64,000 bases of DNA from Corynebacterium dentalis (GTDB lineage: Bacteria > Actinomycetota > Actinomycetes > Mycobacteriales > Mycobacteriaceae). Each line of letters begins with the position of its first letter. Position 1 is the first letter of the stretch. The notes beneath the pieces were generated by a model. That model did not search any database. It saw only the letters and a list, made by a program, of their open reading frames with translations, and was not told the DNA's origin. Below, in pieces: positions 57,561-64,000 of this stretch. The translations under genes were made by a program, and so were the position numbers. The stretch lies in the NCBI RefSeq assembly GCF_900232865.1, contig NZ_OCTS01000007.1:62001-126000 (forward strand), given 5' to 3'.

Positions 57561-57576
57561 GAGAGAAACCGGAAAA

Positions 57577-58080
57577 CTACTTCTCCAGCTCCTTGATGAT
57601 GCGCGCCACGTGGCCCGTTGCCTTCACGTTGTACTTCGCCAGGGCGATGTTGCCCTGCTCATCCACCACGAAAGTGGAGCGGATAACTCCCTCCACGACC
57701 TTGCCGTAGTTCTTCTTTTCTCCATACGCGCCGTAGGCCTTCATGACGGACTTGTCAGCATCGGAGAGCAACGGGAACGTTAGCTCGTACTTATCGGTGA
57801 ACTTCTTCAGCGCTTCCGGCTTATCTGGAGAGATTCCTACGACCTCCACGTCCTGGCCGTTGAGCTCAGTCAGTGAATCGCGGAAATCGCAGGCCTCGGT
57901 GGTGCAGCCCGGCGTATCAGCCTTGGGGTAGAAGTACACAATGACTTTCTTGCCCTTGTAATCGCTCAAGGAAACGGTCTCGCCGTCCGCGTTGAGCAGG
58001 GAAAACTGCGGTGCAGCCTGACCCTCCTCAAGACGCACGTTGGGGTTGTCAGTGTTCTGAGTGTCAGTGTTTTCAGCCAT
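57577..58080 (-). CDS. bcp: Thioredoxin-dependent peroxiredoxin (Bcp/PrxQ)
   Basis: A 167-aa thiol peroxidase. The peroxidatic Cys59 and resolving Cys64 sit in PKADTPGCTTEACDFRDS, five residues apart as in the PrxQ group. It is monocistronic and divergent from the DUF3618 gene. Confidence 0.95.
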   Translation of the reverse strand: MAENTDTQNTDNPNVRLEEGQAAPQFSLLNADGETVSLSDYKGKKVIVYFYPKADTPGCTTEACDFRDSLTELNGQDVEVVGISPDKPEALKKFTDKYELTFPLLSDADKSVMKAYGAYGEKKNYGKVVEGVIRSTFVVDEQGNIALAKYNVKATGHVARIIKELEK

Positions 58081-58214
58081 GTTTGCCAGTGTACCGAGCC
58101 TCGCACCATGGGATAGTCGCCCCCGAACTGCTGTCAGCTTCCCCGTGATCCTTTACAATGGATCGAGTTAATTAGTTTGTGAAGCCTGCCGTACATGTAC
58201 AAGGGAGAATTTCC

Positions 58215-58493
58215 GTGGCCCGTAGCATCGATGCCATCCAGCGCGATATTGAGCGCACCCGCAACCAGCTTGCCCACACCTTGGATGAGTTGTCTGTGCG
58301 TGCAGCTCCTAAGAACCTGGCTAACGATGCCAAGTCTCAGGCTTTCGGCGCTGCCAAGGAGCCAAAGTTCCAGATGATCGCCGGTGGCGTGGCTCTGGGC
58401 GTGGTGACTTTGGTCGCTCTGACTGTCTCTTCCAAGCGCAAGGAAAAGAAGCAGATCAAGGAGATCCAGCGTTTGCTGGCTGCTACTCGCTAA
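58215..58493 (+). CDS. DUF3618 family protein
   Basis: A 92-aa protein with the family N-terminus SIDAIQRDIERTRNQLAHTLDELSVR (landmark IERTRNQLAHTLDELS) and one hydrophobic helix (MIAGGVALGVVTLVALTV) before a basic tail. GTG 58215 has GGGAG 7 nt upstream. The function is unknown. It ends immediately before the next gene's start. Confidence 0.85.
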   Translation: MARSIDAIQRDIERTRNQLAHTLDELSVRAAPKNLANDAKSQAFGAAKEPKFQMIAGGVALGVVTLVALTVSSKRKEKKQIKEIQRLLAATR

Positions 58494-59636
58494 GTGAGTA
58501 AGCTTCGTTTCTTCCGACCCCGGACTGCCGCTGAGGCATCCGGGGTTGTTGCACGTTGGGGTGCAATTGTTGCCCTGATCGTGGTGGCTGGGCTGGGTGG
58601 CATCTTCGGCACGAAGGCCGGTATTCCGGCCGCATGGATCTTCAGCTTCTTGCTGGTCTTCGGCATCTTCGCCATCTTTGGCGACCGCAAGATTCAGCCC
58701 GTTAAAAAGGCGATGATCCCCGCCCAAGTCATCATTTCCCTGTTATGTGCCGCGCCGCTGGCCACCGTGGGAATGTCCTCCGCGTTGAGTTACACGGGCG
58801 CGGTGGTGCTGTCCCTGGCCACCACCTTCGCAGTCTGTGCCCTGGGTGCTTGGTTGTTGGTGCGGTTTCGCCGGGTTACCCCGGCCACCTCGATTCTTTC
58901 GGTGATGGCCGGTGGTGCCAGCGCCATGGTCATGTTGGCTCGCGATATGGACGACGCAGACATGCGCTTTACCACCTTGACCCAGTACCTGCGCCTGTCC
59001 ATTGTTGTGCTAACGCTGCCAGTGATGGTGCATGTTCTCGGGGGAGTGGGAAGCTCCGGGGGCTCCGGTGGCGCAGAGCAGTCCGGCCCGTGGTGGGCGA
59101 CCAACTGGGAACCTATCGTGGGCGTGGCTTTGACTATCGCGGTAGTGTGGCTGTTCACCAAGCTCACGCAGCGTTGGTTCAGTGTGTCCTCGCCTTACTT
59201 GCTGCTCGGGGTGGCCTTTGCCGTCATCGCGAACCTGCTGGGTGCGCCGGAAGCATTTCTACAGCCCGATGGCCTTCTGGTGAACGCGGCATACGCGTTG
59301 ATTGGCATCCAAGCCGGTGGCACACTGACCAAGAGTTCATTGCGTCACTTCGCTGGGGCGCTGCCGATCATCATCGGCGTGGTTCTGCTAATGATCATTA
59401 GCTCTTTGGGAGTCGCGCTAATCATCAGCGGGGTATCGGACCTGCGAGTGCTGGATGCATACCTAGCAACCGTTCCGGGCGGAATCTACGCGGTGCTGGC
59501 ATTTGCCCACGAGGCAGGCTCCGACCCGGTGGTGACAGTGGTGCAGGTCATGCGGATGATCGCCATGCTCGTGGTGGGGGCGTATGCGCCGCAGATTATT
59601 GAGCTGTGGCGTCGGAAAGAAAACACCTCCACCTAA
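58494..59636 (+). CDS. AbrB/PF05145-type membrane protein
   Basis: A 380-aa protein with about ten helices, of the family often labelled AbrB or ammonia monooxygenase; the real function is unproven and may be transport. The duplicated architecture (VMAGGASAMVMLARDMDDAD; TVPGGIYAVLAFAHEAGSDP) is typical. It begins with GTG directly after the DUF3618 stop (TAAGTG), so translation is probably coupled. Confidence 0.85.
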   Translation: MSKLRFFRPRTAAEASGVVARWGAIVALIVVAGLGGIFGTKAGIPAAWIFSFLLVFGIFAIFGDRKIQPVKKAMIPAQVIISLLCAAPLATVGMSSALSYTGAVVLSLATTFAVCALGAWLLVRFRRVTPATSILSVMAGGASAMVMLARDMDDADMRFTTLTQYLRLSIVVLTLPVMVHVLGGVGSSGGSGGAEQSGPWWATNWEPIVGVALTIAVVWLFTKLTQRWFSVSSPYLLLGVAFAVIANLLGAPEAFLQPDGLLVNAAYALIGIQAGGTLTKSSLRHFAGALPIIIGVVLLMIISSLGVALIISGVSDLRVLDAYLATVPGGIYAVLAFAHEAGSDPVVTVVQVMRMIAMLVVGAYAPQIIELWRRKENTST

Positions 59637-59737
59637 CGATAAGGCCGGCACAGCCCCACCACGGTAACCTACTTAGAGGTCGCCAACCACACGCCCGCGG
59701 AAACCACTGCGGCCTCGGCACCGCGATCCAACGTGGG

Positions 59738-60010
59738 CTAAAGATCCGGTGCGAAACCGAGATTGTGGTTGGTAGGGCTGCTATCCATGTCCGCGAAGCC
59801 GCCTAGACCCCAGTAGACGTAGGGAACGCCGAGCTTGTCGGGGATGTAGGAGAAATCCTCAGAGGCGGGAAGGGGATTGATGACCAGGGAATCCTCGCCG
59901 AAGTGCTCGTCGAAGGCGGCGTGGACGGCCTCGGTGGCATCGGCATCATGGTCCGTCAGGGGGTAGATATCGTAGTACTCAAAGGTCGGCTCCTTGGGGC
60001 AGTGCTCCGG
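59738..60010 (-). pseudogene. M20 peptidase C-terminal remnant
   Basis: Only the last 80-90 residues of an M20D hydrolase remain (EPTFEYYDIYPLTD, LPASEDFSYIPDKLGVPYVYWGLGG, PTNHNLGFAPDL), ending at a normal stop. The metal-binding N-terminal and dimerisation domains are missing; upstream comes the end of the LLM gene within about 80 bp. It belongs to the same family as the intact gene at 54687 but is not a copy of it. Confidence 0.8.
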
Positions 60011-60091
60011 TGAGGTCGAAAAAGTCGTAGAAGTGGGAGAACAGCGGATCGACATCGCTCGTGTCTTCTCCCAACTCTCAGTTCCGTGTGG

Positions 60092-61081
60092 CTACAGCTC
60101 CCAAGCCTTCGCCAGCAGTTCCATTGAGCGTAGCGATTCTTCAGTGGACGTGGAGTTCAGCGAAACCATCAGCTCGTCTGCATCCGCGTGCTTGGCGAAA
60201 TCGTCCAGGTAGGCGCGCACTTGGTCTGGCGTGCCCTGTGCCCAGTACTGCAGCATGCCGAGGATTTGCTCGCCTGCCGGGGAGTCCACCAGCATGTCCA
60301 ACTCTTCCTCGGACAGCGTCCGTCCGCGGCCAGCCATGGCGCGCACGCGGGAGCGCTTCACGTGTTCAACTTGGCGGGCGGCCTCCTCTTCTGAATCGGC
60401 AGTGGTGACGTTCACCGCGGCGATGACGTAGGGCTCCGGGTGGCGTTCCGAGGGCTGGTAATTTTCGCGGTAGACGCGTACCGCTTGCTGCAGTGCGGCC
60501 GGTGCGAAGTGCGAAGCGAAAGAGTACGGCAGTCCCAAGTGTGCAGCCAATTGCGCGCCGAATAGGGAAGAGCCCAAGATGTAGAGCGGAACATTGGTGT
60601 TCTTGCCGGGTGTTGCCTCGACGCCAGGGATTCGCGATTCCGAACCCAAGTAGCCTGCCAACTCGGCGACATCGTTGGGGAAATTCTCTGCGGCCGAGGG
60701 CTCGCGGCGCAGTGCCCGCAGCGTCATCTGATCCGTGCCGGGGGCGCGGCCTAGACCCAAGTCAATGCGTCCAGGGTGGAGCTCTCCGAGGGTGCCGAAC
60801 TGCTCAGCGATAACCAGAGGCGAGTGGTTGGGCAGCATCACGCCGCCTGCGCCCAAGTTGATGGACTCAGTATTAGCTGCAACATGGGCGATCAGCACCG
60901 CTGGGGCGGCGCTGGCGATGGACTTCATGTTGTGGTGCTCGGCGTACCAGATGCGCTTGTAGCCCAGCTTCTCCGCAAGCTGAGCCCACTGGACGCTGCG
61001 CCGGTAGGAATCGGCGGGTCGCTCGCCACTGTAGACGTTGGCAAAGTCGATCAGAGAAAGTGGAATGGAAGGTGAACTCAT
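60092..61081 (-). CDS. LLM class flavin-dependent oxidoreductase
   Basis: A 329-aa luciferase-like monooxygenase of the MsnO8 type (single-subunit, short). Landmarks are [36 protein letters not shown] (in part), [22 protein letters not shown] and [11 protein letters not shown]. It uses reduced FMN; a flavin reductase gene lies 2 kb away. The substrate is unknown. Confidence 0.9.
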   Translation of the reverse strand: MSSPSIPLSLIDFANVYSGERPADSYRRSVQWAQLAEKLGYKRIWYAEHHNMKSIASAAPAVLIAHVAANTESINLGAGGVMLPNHSPLVIAEQFGTLGELHPGRIDLGLGRAPGTDQMTLRALRREPSAAENFPNDVAELAGYLGSESRIPGVEATPGKNTNVPLYILGSSLFGAQLAAHLGLPYSFASHFAPAALQQAVRVYRENYQPSERHPEPYVIAAVNVTTADSEEEAARQVEHVKRSRVRAMAGRGRTLSEEELDMLVDSPAGEQILGMLQYWAQGTPDQVRAYLDDFAKHADADELMVSLNSTSTEESLRSMELLAKAWEL

Positions 61082-61214
61082 ACTCCCTACAATGCCTGCG
61101 CGGAGGAGTTCATTCCATGAGAGGTGGTTTGAGGTGAAAGTTATGCTGCAAAAGGCATGGAAAAACCCCCGATTGCGATCCTGCGGGGATGCGATCGAGG
61201 GTGATCAAGATAAC

Positions 61215-61290
<76 letters not shown>

Positions 61291-61342
61291 AGTTACTGAT
61301 TCGTGCAGCGGAACCGCGCTGTGTTCTCTGCAACGAAGAAAA

Positions 61343-61371
61343 ACTATATACGCACTCTCTGCAGGTGCCAA
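61343..61371 (-). promoter_or_regulatory. Promoter of tRNA-Lys
   Basis: On the minus strand TTGGCA (61371-61366), a 17-bp spacer and TATAGT (61348-61343), about 50 bp upstream of the mature tRNA. Confidence 0.75.
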
Positions 61372-61512
61372 ATCGCCTGCTCGCAGGGCTTTAGAGAAGC
61401 ATCCGGCAAGCTTTGTGGAGGCTGCAGGTGAGTCTGCGTCGGGCTTCCGAAAAACGACCACCACAACCCAGCCGAAACCGAAGAAGACTCGCTGATTCTC
61501 ATAAGATAACAG

Positions 61513-61541
61513 TTGGGTTTCGTTTGGCGTTTCCATATAGT
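61513..61541 (+). promoter_or_regulatory. Promoter of the L,D-transpeptidase gene
   Basis: TTGGGT (61513-61518), a 17-bp spacer and TATAGT (61536-61541), giving a leader of about 100 nt. Confidence 0.65.
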
Positions 61542-61648
61542 CATTGCGGGGACGGGGGAGTAGGGTCTCAAAGAATATGCCCCGCTTGAGGGCCATGATG
61601 GCGCAGGTCTGCGTCTATTTTCACAAGCTATATGTTGTTCGGAGAGCA

Positions 61649-62860
61649 ATGCGTTTTCACACCACAATTTCGGTTGCTTCCACTCTGCGTCGCGTGACTG
61701 CAGCGGTCGCGGCAGTGGGTCTTACCCTCACCGTTGCAGCCTGCACCATCAATACGGGCGAAGGTGAAGAATCCCGAGGGACAGCGGATCAAGTCGCCCA
61801 GAGCGAGGAAGCCCCCAAGGACACAATCACTGCCAACGTTGAAGACGGGGATGATTCCACTCCTGTCGCGGATATGGTGGACGTGAACTCGGATTCCAAG
61901 CTCACCGAAGTGACCCTCACCAACGAAGCCGGTGGGGAAGTGGAAGGCAAGAAGTCCAAGGACGGCAAGAAGTGGACCGCCAGCGAAAAGCTGGGCTACG
62001 GACGGACCTACACCTTGGAAGCTAAGAACAAGGATGAGACGTTCACTGCAGAGTTCACCACCGAATCTCCTGCTGGTCAGACCAACGCGGCGCTCTCGCC
62101 CTTGGATGGCTCCATGGTCGGCGTGGGGCAGTCCGTGAGTTTCCAGTTCGATACCGCGATCACGGATCGGAAGGCTGTCGAGGACCTCATCAGCATCAAG
62201 ACCACCCCGCACGTCGAAGGTGCGTTCTACTGGATCTCCAACCAGACGCTGCGCTGGCGCCCCGAGGAGTACTGGGCACCAGGAACCAAGGTTGATGTTG
62301 AGGGCGATTTCTACGGCCACGATCTCGGCGGCGGTGTCTATGGCGAGGCAGACCGTTCGGCGAGCTTCACCATCGGCGATGCGCTGCGAGCTGTCGTCGA
62401 CGATTCCGATAAGACCATGACCATCTACCAAAACGGCGAGGTCATCAAGACCATGCCCGTGTCCCTTGGGCGCGATGGTGGCCGCTGGTCCACGCCCAAT
62501 GGCGTCTACCAGATCGGCGATCAGTACGACCGCCTGACGATGGACTCCAACACCTTCGGTTACTCAGAGGCTGAGGGCGGCTACATCACGGACGTGGATT
62601 ACGCCACGCAGATGAGCTACTCGGGCATTTACATCCACTCGGCACCGTGGGCATCGTGGGCGTTCGGCAACACTAACCAGTCGCACGGATGCATCAACGT
62701 CTCGCCGGCGGATGCGAAGTGGGTCTACGAAAACTTCAAGCGCGGCGACATCGTAGAGGTCAAGAACACCACAGGCGAGCAGCTGGATGGACACGACGGC
62801 CTCGGCGATTGGAACATCCCGTGGGAGACCTGGAGCGCCGGCAACGCTGATCAGGGCTAG
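61649..62860 (+). CDS. L,D-transpeptidase lipoprotein (YkuD, Ig-like domains)
   Basis: A 403-aa cell-wall crosslinking enzyme that forms 3-3 links in peptidoglycan. The N-terminus is a lipoprotein signal (LTLTVAAC, Cys near 31). A bacterial Ig-like domain (about 85-250, SPLDGSMVGVGQSVSFQFD) precedes the YkuD catalytic domain with SHGCINVSPADAKWVYENF (catalytic Cys and His). ATG 61649 with GGAGAG upstream is chosen over a longer frame lacking a signal. The architecture matches mycobacterial LdtA/B-type enzymes. Confidence 0.93.
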   Translation: MRFHTTISVASTLRRVTAAVAAVGLTLTVAACTINTGEGEESRGTADQVAQSEEAPKDTITANVEDGDDSTPVADMVDVNSDSKLTEVTLTNEAGGEVEGKKSKDGKKWTASEKLGYGRTYTLEAKNKDETFTAEFTTESPAGQTNAALSPLDGSMVGVGQSVSFQFDTAITDRKAVEDLISIKTTPHVEGAFYWISNQTLRWRPEEYWAPGTKVDVEGDFYGHDLGGGVYGEADRSASFTIGDALRAVVDDSDKTMTIYQNGEVIKTMPVSLGRDGGRWSTPNGVYQIGDQYDRLTMDSNTFGYSEAEGGYITDVDYATQMSYSGIYIHSAPWASWAFGNTNQSHGCINVSPADAKWVYENFKRGDIVEVKNTTGEQLDGHDGLGDWNIPWETWSAGNADQG

Positions 62861-62888
62861 GTCAGCGCCCGCTCCGGTCAAATAATTC

Positions 62889-62925
62889 AGACCCCCGACC
62901 GAAAATGGTCGAGGGTCTGTTCTTT
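62889..62925 (+). terminator. Terminator of the L,D-transpeptidase gene
   Basis: AGACCCCCGACC/GGTCGAGGGTCT (one mismatch) followed by GTTCTTTTTG; it also lies at the 3' end of the convergent flavin reductase gene. Confidence 0.85.
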
Positions 62926-62938
62926 TTGTTGCGGCTGG

Positions 62939-63478
62939 TCAGGGGTGTTTGTGTTCTTCTTCCGACGCCAAAGGCAGCGCATTTTCAATGCTGTAGAAGC
63001 GATGCCCCTGGTAGAGAAGAGCCGAAGTTTCCTGCAGATTGTGGACCTCCAGCACCTCTGCGGCCACGAGCGTGGCCGAACCAGAGTGCGCGGTATCCGC
63101 GACCTTCACGCGGATCACTGCCCGCGCTCCGGGCAGGTAAGGCTCGCCCGTGGGGGCGGTCACCCAGCCCTGCTGCGCGGAAAAGCGCTCCGCGGTGGAG
63201 GAGGCAAAGGCTGCGGCCACGTCGGCGTGGGCGTCGGAAAGAAAATGGATCAACAAGGAATGGGCGCGCAACAACCGCTCTGCGGACCCGGTGGGCTTCA
63301 TGAAGGAGAAACTGACGGCGAGCGGGTCGAGGGAGAGGGAGGACACCGAGGTGGCGGTGATGCCTACCGGCTGGCCGTCGACGGTTCCGGTGATCAGGGT
63401 GACTCCAGCGGGATGTCCACGGAAGACGGTGCGAAACGCGTCCTGGAGTTCCGGGGATGCGGGAAGGTGCTGATTCAC
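62939..63478 (-). CDS. Flavin reductase family protein
   Basis: A 179-aa FMN-binding split-barrel reductase (FRGHPAGVTLITG, VGITATSVSSLSLDPLAVSFS). Such enzymes supply reduced flavin to two-component monooxygenases; the LLM protein at 60092 is a possible but unproven partner. Confidence 0.9.
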   Translation of the reverse strand: MNQHLPASPELQDAFRTVFRGHPAGVTLITGTVDGQPVGITATSVSSLSLDPLAVSFSFMKPTGSAERLLRAHSLLIHFLSDAHADVAAAFASSTAERFSAQQGWVTAPTGEPYLPGARAVIRVKVADTAHSGSATLVAAEVLEVHNLQETSALLYQGHRFYSIENALPLASEEEHKHP

Positions 63479-63645
63479 CGAATGTCCTTTCTTTAGCTCG
63501 CGATTGGTGTGCGCTTAGTCAAGGTCCCTAACCGGCGTGCGGACGCGCGCAGAGTGAGGAAATGTACTTACCAGCGTACTAGGGTGCGCACAATGCAAAA
63601 CGGCGCCCCGTGCACTAATGCGCGAGACGCCGAAATGAAGCTTTG

Positions 63646-63720
63646 GGGTGACTGACGGGACTCGAACCCGCGACACCCAGGATCACAACCTGGTGCTCTA
63701 CCAACTGAACTACAGTCACC
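63646..63720 (-). tRNA. tRNA-His(GTG)
   Basis: Acceptor GGTGACT/AGTCACC with discriminator C, anticodon loop TTGTGAT (anticodon GTG), T-arm CGGGTTCGAGTCCCG. CCA is not encoded. Confidence 0.94.
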
Positions 63721-63889
63721 ATTTGTGCTCGTTGCTTTGCAGCACGGTTTCAAACCGCCGTACGAGCAGCGAAGTTCATGTTAGACCACGGCTGCGCGCA
63801 ATCCAAAAAACCTAGTTACGCGGGGGTTATTCCAACGTGGTCGTGGTCGTGATCAGGGCCGGGGCCGGTGGTGGCCGCGGTCAACCGGG
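63721..63889. other. Intergenic region between tRNA-His and orn
   Basis: It should contain the tRNA-His promoter (minus strand). No gene is seen. Confidence 0.4.
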
Positions 63890-64000
63890 CTAGTCGATGG
63901 GGAACTGCTCGGTGACCCGCTGAGCCGCTTGCTTGACCTGCTTGGAATCAGGAGACTGGCTAACAAACATTGCCTCGCGGTAGAAGGCCAGCTCGCGGAT
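63890..64000 (-). CDS. orn: Oligoribonuclease, C-terminal end (N-terminus off window)
   Basis: The last 36 residues are visible (IRELAFYREAMFVSQSP...RVTEQFPID). DIRESIxELxYYR is the conserved C-terminal helix of oligoribonuclease, a DEDD exonuclease that degrades 2-5-mers, and an adjacent tRNA-His is typical for actinobacterial orn. The active-site part lies outside the window, so this rests on the C-terminus and synteny. Confidence 0.75.
   Translation of the reverse strand: MRELAFYREAMFVSQSPDSKQVKQAAQRVTEQFPID

Overview
The window looks like a chromosomal segment of a Corynebacterium, probably from the lipophilic C. jeikeium / C. resistens / C. falsenii neighbourhood, although the species cannot be fixed from sequence alone. 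The support is the ftsE-ftsX-smpB-ssrA order, a tmRNA tag (AENTQRDYALAA) of corynebacterial type, a class Ib ribonucleotide reductase with ferritin beside it, a mycobacteria-like pncB/dinG...clpS...murI...rph-rdgB block, and a cysteine-free ribosomal protein L36. Several genes have a -10 hexamer only 7-8 nt before the start codon, which fits the leaderless mRNAs common in Corynebacterium and Mycobacterium.

Layout. 1-5.8 kb: putA (proline catabolism, cut by the left edge) and an AbgT-family transporter. 5.9-9.8 kb: ftsE, ftsX, smpB, a membrane protein with a Pro-Trp repeat, and ssrA (tmRNA). 9.8-18.07 kb: an 8.3-kb integrated element inserted in the 3' end of ssrA, bounded by 26-bp direct repeats. 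It carries a tyrosine integrase, a divergent control region, an excisionase-like protein, a run of overlapping small genes, a TOPRIM/RecA-like primase-helicase, a WhiB-like protein and a fused HK97 prohead protease-major capsid protein. No terminase, portal, tail or lysis gene is present. The layout resembles the small prophage-like elements phiRv1/phiRv2 of Mycobacterium tuberculosis and capsid-carrying phage satellites. The element also brings its own near copy of the ssrA terminator.

18.1-28.1 kb: a GCS2-family ligase, an alanine/glycine:cation symporter, phosphoglucomutase, a membrane-anchored DsbA-like thiol oxidoreductase, tRNA-Ala, two independently transcribed 32-residue hydrophobic peptide genes that are paralogous down to promoter and leader, nadE, rpmJ and a VKOR family protein (likely redox partner of the DsbA-like protein). 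28.2-34.8 kb: nrdH-(MFS transporter)-nrdI-nrdE behind two NrdR boxes, ferritin on the opposite strand, then nrdF. 35-45 kb: ctaD, serB, an acyl-CoA synthetase and two adjacent YhgE/Pip-type membrane proteins.

45-57 kb: dinG and pncB diverge from a long co-directional run clpS-DUF2017-P1 peptidase-rhomboid-murI-MBL hydrolase-rph-rdgB-M20 amidohydrolase. Its order parallels Rv1329c-Rv1343c of M. tuberculosis, but without mec-cysO-cysM. 57-64 kb: tRNA-Leu with a strong 21-bp inverted repeat downstream, bcp, a DUF3618 protein, an AbrB-type membrane protein, an M20 peptidase remnant, an LLM oxidoreductase, tRNA-Lys, an L,D-transpeptidase lipoprotein, a flavin reductase, tRNA-His and the end of orn (cut by the right edge).

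The items most worth follow-up are the ssrA-integrated capsid-bearing element, its mimicry of the ssrA 3' end and terminator, the duplicated 32-aa peptide cassettes, the Pro-Trp repeat membrane protein, the 21-bp inverted repeat, and the transporter embedded in the nrd operon.
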